Of a stretch of 64,000 nucleotides of DNA, positions 20,398 to 29,212 are shown piece after piece (the first letter of the stretch is position 1; every line of letters begins with the position of its first letter). The DNA comes from Acidobacteriota bacterium (GTDB lineage Bacteria; Acidobacteriota; Terriglobia; Bryobacterales; Bryobacteraceae), in assembly GCA_014584705.1 (NCBI GenBank), contig JACTMJ010000014.1:186001-250000 (forward strand), in the 5' to 3' direction. The translations under genes were made by a program, and so were the position numbers. The notes below the pieces were generated by a model that was not told where the DNA came from, did not search any database, and worked only from the letters and a program-made list of their open reading frames with translations.

Positions 20398-20733
20398 TTG
20401 GCTGAGGAAAAAGCGCCAACTGCCCCTGCGCCGGACGACAATCCCATTCGCCGGTTGAGCGACAGCCATCTTCGCAAGGAGTCCAAGCGGAGACGGATTC
20501 TCACCACGGCGCTTTCCGCCGCCGGTTCCGTCCTCACGATGTTCGGCGCCGTTCAGACGCAGGCGGCCTTGCCCGCGACGTACGCATTGCTGGGAATCAT
20601 CCTTTTATTCGGGATGAATATCTCATTCGTGCTCTTCATGTTCCGCTGGATGGCCGTGCCCGCCAAGGAAGCGGCGCGGCGCAGGCGAAACTCCGTGCTC
20701 GAAATGCTCGGCGTTACGCCTCAGCCGGAGTGA
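20398..20733 (+). CDS. Small membrane protein of unknown function
   Basis: A 111-residue protein. The frame is open from 20233, but the TTG at 20398 has an ideal GGAGGAG six bases upstream (20385-20391) and is chosen. Residues 1-40 are hydrophilic and charged (EEKAPTAPAPDDNP, then KESKRRR), followed by two membrane helices (SAAGSVLTMFGAVQTQA, weak, and YALLGIILLFGMNISFVLF) and a basic tail. No family recognised. It stands alone between the mini-III gene and a convergent isomerase. Confidence 0.6.
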   Translation: MAEEKAPTAPAPDDNPIRRLSDSHLRKESKRRRILTTALSAAGSVLTMFGAVQTQAALPATYALLGIILLFGMNISFVLFMFRWMAVPAKEAARRRRNSVLEMLGVTPQPE

Positions 20734-20758
20734 CTCAGCCGGAGCGATCACTCCCGCT

Positions 20759-21649
20759 TCAGACGGCGCACACGCGGATGGCCTCTTTCAGGGAAGCCAC
20801 GGGATCTTTGAGAGGTGTGTATTCGTGGGAAACAAAGCCGCGGAAGTTTAGCTCCGCCAGCGCCTCCGCGATTGGGCGGTAGTTCAACTCCTGCGTATCG
20901 TCAAACTCGTGCCGGCCGGGGTTGCCCGCGGTATGGAAGTGGGCGAGGTATTCGATGTTCTCCCGGATCGTCCGGATGATATCGCCCTCCATGATCTGCA
21001 TGTGGTAGATGTCATACAGCAGTTTCATCCGCGGAGACCCCACTCGCTTGCAGAGATCCACGCCCCACGCAGTATGGTCCGCCATGTAGTTGGGGTGGTT
21101 CACCTTGCTGTTCAGGAGTTCCAGGCACAGGGTGACACCCTTGTCTTCCGCATGCTTGACGGGCTTCCGGAGAAACTCCGCGCTCGTTTCCATTCCCTGC
21201 TCGTCCGAGATGATCCTCCCGTCCGCGCCCACGCGGTCGCCGGCCATGACGATCACGTTCGGCGCTCCGGTCGCGGCCGCGGCGTCGATCAGGCTCATCA
21301 GTTTCGGCTCAATCGTCGCGTGGTTTGCCTTGTCGTTCACCCCGGCCTTGATGCTCCCCCCGCCGGGGACCATGCTCGGCACCAGGCCGTATTTCTTTAG
21401 GACCGGAAAATCCTGCGGGCCGATCAGATCGAACCCTTCGATTCCCAGGTCGGCCGCGATCTTGCACATCTCGTCCAGCGTCATTGGGTTCGACGCCCGG
21501 CGGAAAACTCCGCGCGTCACACCCTGGCGCAATCTGCCGGTGGGCTTCGCGCCCGCCGCTGCCTGTGCGGCGGCCCCGGCACGCGCGGAGCCAGAAAGGG
21601 CCAGTGGCGCCGTCGCCAGAAGGGCTTGGAAACAGGTTCTGCGAGTCAT
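20759..21649 (-). CDS. Tat-exported sugar phosphate isomerase/epimerase-like TIM barrel
   Basis: A 296-residue protein. The first residues MTRRTCFQALLATAPLALSG form a twin-arginine signal. The mature part is an AP-endonuclease-2-like TIM barrel (DLGIEGFDLIGPQD, VIVMAGDR, LCLELLNSKVNHPNYM, LLYDIYHMQIMEGD, HFHTAGNPGRHE, FVSHEYTP); conserved Glu, Asp and His residues bind one divalent metal. Hydroxypyruvate isomerase and sugar epimerases share the pattern, so substrate is open. The start at 21649 places the RR correctly; 21685 would precede it with twelve residues. Confidence 0.84.
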   Translation of the reverse strand: MTRRTCFQALLATAPLALSGSARAGAAAQAAAGAKPTGRLRQGVTRGVFRRASNPMTLDEMCKIAADLGIEGFDLIGPQDFPVLKKYGLVPSMVPGGGSIKAGVNDKANHATIEPKLMSLIDAAAATGAPNVIVMAGDRVGADGRIISDEQGMETSAEFLRKPVKHAEDKGVTLCLELLNSKVNHPNYMADHTAWGVDLCKRVGSPRMKLLYDIYHMQIMEGDIIRTIRENIEYLAHFHTAGNPGRHEFDDTQELNYRPIAEALAELNFRGFVSHEYTPLKDPVASLKEAIRVCAV

Positions 21650-21693
21650 GGCCTTCAGCCTATTCCCGTTAAAGCCCGGAGGCAAGTGGCAGG

Positions 21694-21745
21694 CTCGCGC
21701 CGGCTTCCCGGCGGGCCTCGGCCCGCTGTCGGAAGCCGGCGCGAG
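21694..21745 (-). terminator. Strong hairpin after the porin gene
   Basis: A 15-base arm at 21694-21708 (CTCGCGCCGGCTTCC) pairs perfectly with 21731-21745, and a second GCGGGC/GCCCGC stem is nested inside. It lies 20 bases beyond the porin stop and 45 bases in front of the next gene on that strand. No T tract follows. Confidence 0.6.
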
Positions 21746-21765
21746 TGCCGGGCGGCGTTTCCGCT

Positions 21766-22878
21766 CTAATTGCCCAGAGTCTGCGCGTTCAGCACAAGCA
21801 TGAGCCCGAACGTCAGCGTATCCGCGTGTTTGCCGAGCGGGGAACCGGGCGGCGCATCCCCGCGCTCAAAGAAGCCCTCGCTGGCCCAATCCCTCCGGTA
21901 TTCCAGCATGGCGACGATTCCCTTGGGGTGGCGATACTCGCCGGTCAGCGTAAAGTCCTGCAGGGTGTTCTTGTCCCCAAAGGCCCACCCGTCCCTGTCG
22001 TCGTACCAGCCGTAGCGGGGGGACACGTAGAAGTTCCCTCCGGCGTGAATTCGTCCCGCCACCGCCGTCGCCAGAATCGTCTGGGTGCGGAGCGAACCGT
22101 CGTCGTTCACCGGGCGCATCCGGCCATAATTGATATTCACGTACCCTTGCGCCTTATCCGTTCCCACTTTCACGACGGTGTCGTAGAAGTTTCGCCACCC
22201 CCGGTTTGTGCCGGCATTTTCTGGACCGAAATAATACGTGTTGTACCAGGAGACCTTCGGGTACACCACCGCGCTCGTCAGCCCCACCGTCTTGCCGCTG
22301 TTGGCGTCGCGCACCGAATCCCAGCCGTTCACCAACTGGACGCCCGCCGTCAGATGCTCGTTGATCGGTTTGGCCATCCGGACTCCCATGTGGAAGTACG
22401 GGCCGTAGACGAAGAGACGGGACCGGGAATAGTTCCAGTTGAGATTCGATTCCGGCACTTCCGCGCCCGCGCTCGTGTAGAACTTCCCAAAATCAATCTG
22501 AAGTCCCTTCCAGGACTTGGGCGAAACGCTGATGTAGGCCTGCGGAATGTATTGCAGGGCGTTCCCGCCCGGTTCCAGGCCGTTGAAAATTTCAAAGCCG
22601 CGGCCGAAACCAAGGTCCAGCCGGAAGCCGATCGGTTCGGCCGCATGCTGAAGCTCCAGCTTGGCCATGTTCAGCATGAACGTGTCGGTGTCGGTGTCAA
22701 ATCCGCGGCCGGCCACCTTGCCGGACGCCGGATCCTGGAAGCTCTTGCTCGCGTAGCCGTCAATGAACCCGCTCACCTTTACCTTCTTGAGAGAGAGGCC
22801 CTCGTCGACGGGTTGTCCAGGCGCTGCGGATACCAGGCCGATCATAGCGAGGCCCAGCAATGGAAAGATCCTTTTCAA
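21766..22878 (-). CDS. Outer-membrane beta-barrel porin, OmpL-like (bbp2 type)
   Basis: A 370-residue exported protein. Residues 1-20 are a signal peptide ending in SAAPG. The mature protein begins with the KVKVSGFIDGYASKSF strand and continues as alternating amphipathic strands with aromatic girdles (FRLDLGFGRGFEIFNG, AYISVSPKSWKGLQIDFGKFYTS, SRLFVYGPYFHMGVRMAKP). A C-terminal ...LMLVLNAQTLGN strand ends it. The pattern matches the putative beta-barrel porin-2 family. Transported solute unknown. It is monocistronic, bounded by a hairpin on its 3' side. Confidence 0.82.
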   Translation of the reverse strand: MKRIFPLLGLAMIGLVSAAPGQPVDEGLSLKKVKVSGFIDGYASKSFQDPASGKVAGRGFDTDTDTFMLNMAKLELQHAAEPIGFRLDLGFGRGFEIFNGLEPGGNALQYIPQAYISVSPKSWKGLQIDFGKFYTSAGAEVPESNLNWNYSRSRLFVYGPYFHMGVRMAKPINEHLTAGVQLVNGWDSVRDANSGKTVGLTSAVVYPKVSWYNTYYFGPENAGTNRGWRNFYDTVVKVGTDKAQGYVNINYGRMRPVNDDGSLRTQTILATAVAGRIHAGGNFYVSPRYGWYDDRDGWAFGDKNTLQDFTLTGEYRHPKGIVAMLEYRRDWASEGFFERGDAPPGSPLGKHADTLTFGLMLVLNAQTLGN

Positions 22879-23065
22879 GACACACCTCCGGCGGGAGTCG
22901 ATATCAGGAGCCTTTATATTGAGGAGACTCCGGTATCGTCAAGCCTAAAGCTGTTTTTGCCGGATAGCCAATTCATAATTTCTTGCACACGGATAAAAAT
23001 GTTTCGTTCGGCCACCTAGGCCGGGAGTGACGGATTTGGACTCGAAATGGGTCTCCCCACACGCG

Positions 23066-23101
23066 GGAAGGCCGGGCGCATTCTCTGCCGCCCGGCCTTC
23101 C
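23066..23101. terminator. Perfect 13-bp GC-rich hairpin
   Basis: GGAAGGCCGGGCG at 23066-23078 pairs with its exact complement at 23089-23101 around a 10-base loop, followed on the plus strand by GTTTGT. It lies about 100 bases beyond the glnA stop, so it may be a second terminator or part of a small transcript. Confidence 0.5.
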
Positions 23102-23162
23102 GTTTGTATCCGTGTGCTTGTTGGTTGACTCTAAGCGCTGCTCCGCACTCTCTGGAATGTGC

Positions 23163-23196
23163 CTGGCGGGCATCGCTCAAAAGCGATGCCCGCCAG
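23163..23196 (-). terminator. Terminator hairpin of glnA
   Basis: CTGGCGGGCATCGCT at 23163-23177 pairs perfectly with 23182-23196, with a four-base CAAA loop. It begins seven bases after the glnA stop on the minus strand. There is no T tract. Confidence 0.7.
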
Positions 23197-23203
23197 CGTT
23201 CCA

Positions 23204-24613
23204 TTAAATGTCGTAGTAGAGCATGAACTCGTACGGATGCGGGCGCAGGCGGATCGCCTCCGCTTCCGCCTTGCGCTTGTAGGTGATGAACGCTTCGATG
23301 ATCTCCTGGGTGAAGACATCGCCCTTGAGGAGGAACTCGTGATCTTCCTCAAGGCACGTAAGCGCCTCATCGAGCGACGCGGGCATGGACGGCACGCTCT
23401 TCAGCTCTTCCGGCGAGAGATCGTAAATGTCCTTGTCGAGCGATCCGCCGGGATCGATCTTGTTGATGATGCCGTCGAGCCCGGCCATCAGCATGGCGGA
23501 AAACGCCAGGTACGGGTTTGCCGACGGGTCCGGAGGACGAAACTCCACCCGCTTCGATTTCGGGCTCGAGGAGTACATCGGAATGCGGACGGCGGCAGAG
23601 CGGTTGCGCCGCGAGTAAGCCAGGTTGACCGGCGCTTCATAGCCCGGCACCAGGCGCTTATAGCTGTTCGTGGTGGGCGCGATGATCGCCGAGAGCGCCC
23701 GCGCGTGCTTCAGCAGGCCGCCGATATACCACAGCGCCATCTGGCTAAGCCCGGCATAGCCGTCACCGGCAAACAGCGGCTTGCCTTCCGTCCACAGGCT
23801 CTGGTGAACGTGCATGCCGCTGCCGTTGTCGCCAAAGATCGGCTTCGGCATGAAGGTCACGGTCTTGCCCGCCTGGTTGGCCGTGTTGCGGACGATGTAC
23901 TTGTAGAGCATCATGTTGTCCGCGCACTTCAGCAGCGTGGAGAACTTCATGTCGATTTCGCACTGTCCGGCGGTGGCCACTTCATGATGATGGCACTCTA
24001 CCACCAGCCCGCACTTTTCCATGATCTGCACCATTTCCGTGCGCAGGTCCACATGATGATCGGTGGGGGCGCAGGGGAAATAGCCTTCCTTGTAGCGGGG
24101 GCGATAGCCGTGATTGTCGAATTCCCTGGAGGAGTTCCATCGGCCTTCATCTGCATCGATGAAGTAGAACCCGTGCTGGTAGGTCTGGTCGAAGCGGATG
24201 TTGTCGAAAATGAAGAACTCCGCTTCCGCGCCCATGAAAGCGGTGTCGGCGAGGCCGCTGCTCTTCAGGTACAGCTCCGCCTTGCGCGCGATCCAGCGGG
24301 GGTCGCGCTCGTAGTGCTGGCGCGTAATCGGGTCCACCACTTCGCCGATCATCACCAAGGTCGGCCGTTCGGTGAACGGATCCATAAATGCCGTTGTGGG
24401 GTCCGGCACCAGAAGCATGTCGCTTTCGTTGATGGCCGCCCAGGCGCGGATGCTTGATCCATCAATGCCAGTACCGTCCTCGAACTTGTCTTCATCGAGC
24501 TGGCTGATGGGGTACGATATGTGATGCCAGAGACCGGGGATGTCGACGAATCGAACATCAAACTGGACCGCGCCATTCTCTTTGGCGAAGGCCAATACCT
24601 CTTTTGGGGTCAT
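23204..24613 (-). CDS. glnA: Glutamine synthetase, type I
   Basis: A 469-residue GSI enzyme that makes glutamine from glutamate, ammonia and ATP as a dodecamer. Seen: [25 protein letters not shown] near residue 50, EAEFFIFD (metal-binding Glu), the ATP-site segment [13 protein letters not shown], and [22 protein letters not shown]. Near residue 397, [11 protein letters not shown] contains the tyrosine adenylylated by GlnE in the beta subtype. The start at 24613 has GGAGGAAG upstream. Monocistronic, with a promoter candidate upstream and a hairpin downstream; xseA is divergent. Confidence 0.98.
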   Translation of the reverse strand: MTPKEVLAFAKENGAVQFDVRFVDIPGLWHHISYPISQLDEDKFEDGTGIDGSSIRAWAAINESDMLLVPDPTTAFMDPFTERPTLVMIGEVVDPITRQHYERDPRWIARKAELYLKSSGLADTAFMGAEAEFFIFDNIRFDQTYQHGFYFIDADEGRWNSSREFDNHGYRPRYKEGYFPCAPTDHHVDLRTEMVQIMEKCGLVVECHHHEVATAGQCEIDMKFSTLLKCADNMMLYKYIVRNTANQAGKTVTFMPKPIFGDNGSGMHVHQSLWTEGKPLFAGDGYAGLSQMALWYIGGLLKHARALSAIIAPTTNSYKRLVPGYEAPVNLAYSRRNRSAAVRIPMYSSSPKSKRVEFRPPDPSANPYLAFSAMLMAGLDGIINKIDPGGSLDKDIYDLSPEELKSVPSMPASLDEALTCLEEDHEFLLKGDVFTQEIIEAFITYKRKAEAEAIRLRPHPYEFMLYYDI

Positions 24614-24656
24614 GCTTCCTCCAGAACGTGTGGGTTGAATCAGGAAAACTGCGAAG

Positions 24657-24697
24657 CGGTAAAGACTTACCGTAACTGAAAAACGAGGGCCGGTCAA
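24657..24697 (-). promoter_or_regulatory. Candidate glnA promoter with overlapping palindrome
   Basis: On the minus strand TTGACC (24692-24697) and TACGGT (24669-24674) are 17 bases apart, a plausible sigma-70-type promoter about 55 bases before the glnA start. A palindrome, CGGTAA-4-TTACCG at 24657-24672, overlaps the -10 and the start point, where a repressor could block transcription. No sigma-54 box (GG-10-GC) is visible. Confidence 0.5.
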
Positions 24698-24794
24698 ACC
24701 CTGTTTCTGCCAGCTTAAGAGATTGTGAGTGCATGAGTTAGCTATACTCCAGCGCCGCTTTTGCGTCCCATTCACAGTTTCTATTAAGAGAGCC

Positions 24795-26174
24795 ATGGAC
24801 GATTCCCAGCAACGATTTTTGTTCCAGCCCGTCGAGCGGCGCTATACGGTAAAAGCGCTCACGCGCGAGATCGCGGACCTGCTCTCCGTGGAATTCACCG
24901 GCATTTGGGTGGAGGGCGAGATTTCCGATGTGAAATTGTCGCGACAGGGGCATTTTTACTTCAGCCTCCGCGACGGAGACGCCACTCTTCCCTGCGTTTG
25001 CTTTCGCGGTGCCGCCCGGCTGCTCCGTTTTCTTCCCGAGGAGGGCATTGCGGTGGCCGCCCGCGGGCGGATCGACGTTTATGCCGCTCGTGGGCAATAC
25101 CAGTTCCTCGTGGAGGCGCTCGAACCAAAAGGGCTCGGCGCGCTCCAGTTGGCCTTTGAGCAACTGAAAACGAAGCTGGCGGCGGAGGGCCTTTTCTCCC
25201 CCCAGCGCAAGCGAAGCCTGCCCCGCTTCCCGCGCCGCATCGGCATCGTTACCTCCCCCACCGGGGCCGCCGTCCAGGATATTCTGCAGATCCTCTCGCG
25301 CCGCTGCCCTGGCCTCTCCGTCCGCATTTACCCCTCTCTGGTCCAGGGCGATGGCGCGCCGGAACAGATCGCGGCCGGTCTCGCCTGGTTTACGGAGAAC
25401 CCCTGGGCGGAACTCGTGATCGTGGCCCGCGGCGGCGGTTCGCTCGAAGATCTGTGGAGCTTCAATACCGAAGCGGTCGCGCGCGCCATCGCCGCCTGTG
25501 GGGTGCCGGTTGTCTCCGCCGTGGGCCACGAAACCGATTTCACGATCGCCGATTTTGTCGCCGATCTCCGCGCCCCCACGCCATCGGCGGCCGCGGAGTT
25601 AGTGGTGCCGAACCGCGACGACCTGCTGGCAAGTGTCGAATCGCTGGCCCGCCGCCTGAAGAACAGCCAGGATTTCGCCCTTCTGCGGAAGCGGCGTCGC
25701 CTGGATCTGGCCGCGACGCAGCGGGCCGAGACCCTTCTGCATCGCCGTCTTGCGGTCGGGGCCCAGCGCCTGGACGATCTCGATTTTCGCTTGCGCGATG
25801 CGAGCCGCTCCCGTTTGCTGGAGGCCGCGAGGGCGCTGGAGACAAGCGACGCCCGCATCGCCCGCCTGGATCTGCGCGTGAAACTTGAGCGCGTGCGTGC
25901 GCGGATCGAGGAGCGGGAGCGCGGTCTGGCCGAGGCTTCCGTGCGAACCCTCGCCCAAGTGCGGCACCGCTTGGCGCTGCTTCGCTCGCGCCTCGAATCC
26001 CTGAGCCCGGTGGGCATCCTCAGCCGCGGCTACGCCCTCGTCCGCACCCCCGAAGGCCGCCTCGTTCGGGACGCCTCCACATTAACCGAAGGCATCCCCC
26101 TCTCCCTCCGCTTCGCCCGCGGAGAAGCCGAAGCCGTAGTTTCCAAAGTGGTCCCCGCCGAGAGCCCCGGCTAG
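24795..26174 (+). CDS. xseA: Exodeoxyribonuclease VII large subunit
   Basis: A 459-residue protein. It has the N-terminal OB-fold that binds single-stranded DNA ([20 protein letters not shown], then [20 protein letters not shown]), then the catalytic XseA domain with [32 protein letters not shown] and [18 protein letters not shown], and a long coiled coil to the C-terminus, ending with the SRGYALV core strand. With XseB it degrades single-stranded DNA from both ends. XseB is not next to it. The ATG at 24795 is chosen. The last 84 bases recur, diverged, at 26949-27033 (see findings). Confidence 0.96.
   Translation: MDDSQQRFLFQPVERRYTVKALTREIADLLSVEFTGIWVEGEISDVKLSRQGHFYFSLRDGDATLPCVCFRGAARLLRFLPEEGIAVAARGRIDVYAARGQYQFLVEALEPKGLGALQLAFEQLKTKLAAEGLFSPQRKRSLPRFPRRIGIVTSPTGAAVQDILQILSRRCPGLSVRIYPSLVQGDGAPEQIAAGLAWFTENPWAELVIVARGGGSLEDLWSFNTEAVARAIAACGVPVVSAVGHETDFTIADFVADLRAPTPSAAAELVVPNRDDLLASVESLARRLKNSQDFALLRKRRRLDLAATQRAETLLHRRLAVGAQRLDDLDFRLRDASRSRLLEAARALETSDARIARLDLRVKLERVRARIEERERGLAEASVRTLAQVRHRLALLRSRLESLSPVGILSRGYALVRTPEGRLVRDASTLTEGIPLSLRFARGEAEAVVSKVVPAESPG
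26091..26174 (+). repeat. Direct repeat copy A: 3' end of xseA
   Basis: The final 84 bases of xseA, encoding [18 protein letters not shown] and stop, match 26949-27033. Over the last 59 positions 45 bases agree without gaps, and the stop codon falls at the same place. Confidence 0.75.
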
Positions 26175-26244
26175 CGAGGCATGACAACGTTTGCCACATA
26201 TTGCCATTCGCGCTACTGTCAGAACAGTATCCCGAGGCACGGCC

Positions 26245-26514
26245 ATGCAGACCATGAACATCTCTCTCCCGGACCGGTTGAAGGAATTTGTTGACGGTCA
26301 GGTTCAGGCTGGCCGCTACAGCAGCGTCAGCGAGTACGTCCGGGACCTGATTCGCGACGATGAGAAACGCAAAGCGCTGGAAAAGCTCGAAACCATGCTC
26401 ATGGAGGGGCTTCAAAGCGGCGAGCCAACGGAGATGACCCGTCAGGATTGGTCCGACATTCGCCGCGAAGCGGCTGCGCGGTTTGAGGCGCGAAAGGGCG
26501 AGAAGTCCGCGTAG
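26245..26514 (+). CDS. parD: ParD-family antitoxin
   Basis: An 89-residue antitoxin. It begins with the ribbon-helix-helix strand MNISLPDRLKEFVDGQVQAGRYSSVSEYVRD (quoted here in the pieces MNISLPDRLKEF and GRYSSVSEYVRDLI), which binds operator DNA, and ends in a charged tail (SDIRREAAARFEARKGE) that wraps the toxin. The start is at 26245, with a second ATG at 26254 in front of the strand. The stop overlaps the toxin start by one base (TAGTG). It begins 70 bases after the xseA stop. Confidence 0.9.
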   Translation: MQTMNISLPDRLKEFVDGQVQAGRYSSVSEYVRDLIRDDEKRKALEKLETMLMEGLQSGEPTEMTRQDWSDIRREAAARFEARKGEKSA

Positions 26515-26843
26515 TGGCCCGCGTGCTCCAACGGGAAGCGGCCAAGCGTGACCTCATTGCCCAATGGGTTTGGTATGCGGAGACGGGCGGCATGGAAGTC
26601 GCGGACCGCTTTTTGAGTGCGGCTGACGCCACCCTGTCGCTTCTCGCGATGCAACCGGACAGCGGGGCCTTGGTCTTCGTGCAACGGCCTGAGCTTCAGG
26701 GTATGCGCCGCTTCCCGGTTTCGGACGGCTTTGAGGCCATTCTTCTGTTCTACTTCCCCCACAAAGACGGTGTTGATCTGGTTCGGGTCGTTCACGGCAA
26801 CCGGGATCTGGGACGGCTGCTGGCCGAAGGGTTTCTCGATTGA
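26514..26843 (+). CDS. parE: ParE/RelE-family toxin
   Basis: A 109-residue toxin starting at a GTG overlapping the antitoxin stop. The pattern REAAKRDLIAQWVWYAETGG, then ADRFLSAADATLSLLAMQPDSG and the C-terminal FEAILLFYFPHKDGVDLVRVVHGNRD with final LL is that of ParE/RelE proteins; the RVVHGxRD strand is shared by the whole superfamily. ParE members poison DNA gyrase whereas RelE members cut mRNA on the ribosome; sequence alone favours ParE because of the ParD-type partner. The cassette lies between the two copies of the xseA end. Confidence 0.88.
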   Translation: MARVLQREAAKRDLIAQWVWYAETGGMEVADRFLSAADATLSLLAMQPDSGALVFVQRPELQGMRRFPVSDGFEAILLFYFPHKDGVDLVRVVHGNRDLGRLLAEGFLD

Positions 26844-26908
26844 CGGCCCGGTCCTTGAGGCTGTTCGCGGTTTCCGATGAACAACGAGGGCTATCGCACA
26901 TCTGGCTG

Positions 26909-27862
26909 TCACCGTAACATCATCACTACCCGCACAGCCCTTCTTCCCGGCATCCCGATCAAGCCTGCGCTCCGTCCGCGGAAAATCCACGGCCGTATCA
27001 TCCAAAGTGCTTCTCGCCGAAAGCCCCGGCTAACGGGTGGATGTTTCGGGCGGGCCAGAAGCTCGATCCATGATCGTGTCCTAATGGGAGCCGTGCGGTA
27101 TTGAATCTTTGGCGGGTTTTTCGAAGGACCTGTTAGCGGCCGGAAACGCCATTGCCCGAGATTCTCTATCCTCTCTCTTGGTGCACGCGGTTGAGTTTCC
27201 AATTTGAATTTCTCGATCAGCCGCACATCGAGATCGCACACCCACGACGACAAGAATTCAAGAGCACAAAGGGCCTTTGGCCCATCGTACTTGATGACAT
27301 CCCCGACCTTCAGCCTTGAATCTTTCGTTTGCTCCAGATAAATCTGGTTTACTAGGCCGCGATTGTGAACGAGGAGGTTCCTCTGTGCCACCAAACGTAT
27401 TGCGCTCTCTCTCTGCTCATCTGATGCAAATAGATCGAATTCGAATGTTTTCCTAAAATACTGGTCGAGTTCCCCTAAAGATCGCATCGACAAACTTCGA
27501 ACTCGTCTGTCAATTATTGCATGGACAAGTTCGTCGATCGATGCAAATCCAAAAATGTACTCTACATCCAGTTCCTCCGTTACCCTTGCCTTTACCGAAT
27601 TGGGGTGTTTGCGGCACACGGCGTGAAGCGAGCTTGAGATATATGTCAGGGCGCGATCCACGACCCGCGTCAGGCACGCCTCAAACAGGACGATTGAGCC
27701 AGCATTTGCATCCGGCGTACCTTTGAGGGCACGAATACTTTCGACGTTCGCAAGGGTCGCACGAATCTCCCTTATCACTTCGACGAAATCGTCTCCAAAC
27801 AACTTGCAGGCTAACGTTTCCTTTCCACCGGGCCCCGCGGAGCGAAGGTTCTCGTCAGTCAT
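26909..27862 (-). CDS. HEPN-motif protein of unknown function, 3' end fused to xseA remnant
   Basis: A 317-residue protein unlike its neighbours in base content; its codons are visibly richer in A/T. Residues 161-166 read RNLLVH, fitting the R(N/D/H)xxxH motif of HEPN ribonucleases, inside a mostly helical protein with FEACLTRVVDRALTYISSSLH and DEQRESAIRLVAQ helices. HEPN proteins act in toxin-antitoxin, abortive infection and other RNA-cleaving systems; this role is inference. From about residue 277 onward the frame runs antisense through the second copy of the xseA 3' end, so the natural C-terminus is probably lost. No antitoxin of its own (for example an MNT nucleotidyltransferase) is adjacent. 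Confidence 0.62.
   Translation of the reverse strand: MTDENLRSAGPGGKETLACKLFGDDFVEVIREIRATLANVESIRALKGTPDANAGSIVLFEACLTRVVDRALTYISSSLHAVCRKHPNSVKARVTEELDVEYIFGFASIDELVHAIIDRRVRSLSMRSLGELDQYFRKTFEFDLFASDEQRESAIRLVAQRNLLVHNRGLVNQIYLEQTKDSRLKVGDVIKYDGPKALCALEFLSSWVCDLDVRLIEKFKLETQPRAPRERIENLGQWRFRPLTGPSKNPPKIQYRTAPIRTRSWIELLARPKHPPVSRGFRREALWMIRPWIFRGRSAGLIGMPGRRAVRVVMMLR
26949..27033 (+). repeat. Direct repeat copy B: diverged xseA 3'-end remnant
   Basis: In the right frame this segment encodes LRSVRGKSTAVSSKVLLAES-PG and a TAA stop, aligning with the last ~22 codons of xseA. One base is inserted near its 5' end relative to copy A. It has no upstream coding frame and is a remnant. Confidence 0.72.
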
Positions 27863-28235
27863 AAATTCAAGGATATCAGCTTGGTTGGAAGAATGATCCT
27901 AATCCGATAGCAGTTAAGGGGGGCACGGGTACACTTCTCTCAAGTGGAGAAGCCGTCAGCAGATTGCTGCTGTGAGACTTCGGCCCATCGCGATGCCGAT
28001 AGGACAATGCTCTGCACGCTACCTCTTGCAGAGCACAGATCCTATGCAGATCGCTCTCATCTCAATGCGTTCACTCACACCGTGAGAATGAATTGGAGAG
28101 TCGAGTGCAGAACTAACCGGCAAACAGCAAATACGCCAGTCGGAATCGCGCGCAATGAGGTTTGTTGACGAACTAATCGAAGTGAAGTGTTTACACCTCG
28201 ATTCCAGCTTTCCGCAATCCAACCGCGTATTCCGC
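27863..28235. other. Gene-free stretch with one hairpin
   Basis: No credible gene on either strand in 373 bases; composition is less GC-rich than the core genes. A hairpin with a perfect 9-bp stem (TGCTCTGCA at 28008-28016 with 28027-28035, 10-base loop) stands isolated. Confidence 0.6.
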
Positions 28236-28826
28236 CTAGCGGATCAGATCGCTGCTGGCTTTTTCCCCGGCGCATGCGGCTTCTTCCAGAGCCACCGCGC
28301 GTGGAAACAGAAGATCGTTTTCCGCGCGGATGTGCTCCTGCATGTCGCGGTCAAACGCCTTGAGCGCGTCAAATAAGACGGCGCAATCCGCATCCTCTTC
28401 CGCGAAGCCGGCTGGGGGAGTGAAATTGTTCGTCAGACGGCGGATCAGCTTGAGTTCCTCATCCGTCTGATCGTGGTCCTCCACCAGCAGGCGCACGGGG
28501 CTCTCCAGCGAGCCGAACCGAGGCCAGGAAACGGGGAGATTCCGCCGCACGCTCTCTTCCAGTTGGGCGACGTAGGGGAAGAGCGTCTCTTCTTCCTTGA
28601 GAAGGTGCATGTGGAGATCTCTGCTCACTTTGGAGAAGAGCGCGTGTATATGCCTCAGCTCCGGATGACGCCTCCCGTGCCTCTCCACCGCCGCCTTAAG
28701 GAGCGCATCGAGCCGCGGCAATTCCCGCCGGCAGAGCGCATGGTGCGTTTCGACAATGTGGTCCATCAGCGCACGGAGCGGGGCATCGTCCCAGGTCGTC
28801 GGGCTGTTTGGCGGTGTCTGATTCAT
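28236..28826 (-). CDS. Iron-sulfur cluster repair di-iron protein (RIC/YtfE-ScdA type)
   Basis: A 196-residue hemerythrin-fold protein. Histidines and acids fall in the RIC pattern: ALMDHIVETHHALCRRELPRL at about 19-39, HMHLLKEEETLFPY, LLVEDHDQTDEEL, and MQEHIRAENDLLFPRAV near the end. These bind a non-haem di-iron centre used to repair iron-sulfur clusters after nitric oxide or oxidative stress. It lacks the N-terminal cysteine domain (ScdA_N) that many members carry. Solitary gene, divergent from 29213. Confidence 0.88.
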   Translation of the reverse strand: MNQTPPNSPTTWDDAPLRALMDHIVETHHALCRRELPRLDALLKAAVERHGRRHPELRHIHALFSKVSRDLHMHLLKEEETLFPYVAQLEESVRRNLPVSWPRFGSLESPVRLLVEDHDQTDEELKLIRRLTNNFTPPAGFAEEDADCAVLFDALKAFDRDMQEHIRAENDLLFPRAVALEEAACAGEKASSDLIR

Positions 28827-29212
28827 GGCAAGTTTCTTCCGCTTCCGCGATCACCTGCTTCCCATTCTTCCCGCTATGCCGCTTGCCGGTCAACCTTCGC
28901 GGGCGACCCAGCCGTAACTCCCAAAGCCGCGCAGGCTCTTCGCCAATGCAGCCGAGCGCCAGCGAGACCATGTTGTGGAGGCCCATTTGCCGGCGCAACG
29001 CCAACGCACCGCCCTCGCCACCGCTGCCGGACAACCGCGCATTCCGCTCCTGTCAGCCCCACCCGGTTCCACACTTTCCGATTTATATCCCGCCTCGAAT
29101 CAATCGCTTCACTCGCGCCACCCCGGAATGCGCCCCGCGCCGCCGCTATGCTCGCCTAGGGTAGGTCCAAGTCAGCCTGTCCGATCCGATCCCAGCCAAA
29201 GGAGTTTTTAAC
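28827..29212. other. Gene-free stretch upstream of the (V/M)DT-repeat protein
   Basis: No supported coding sequence in these 386 GC-rich bases. Several frames are open only because of base composition. The right end holds the ribosome binding site AAAGGAG (29198-29204). Confidence 0.6.

Larger units (their letters stand above)
22879..23203. other. Gene-free stretch between porin and glnA, with two hairpins
   Basis: No coding sequence is supported in these 325 bases. They hold the presumed porin promoter region and two perfect GC-rich hairpins, at 23066-23101 and 23163-23196, annotated separately. Confidence 0.7.

Noticed and set aside
23159..24457. Long plus-strand frame opposite glnA
   Set aside because: Shadow of glnA, without any fold signal or ribosome binding site.
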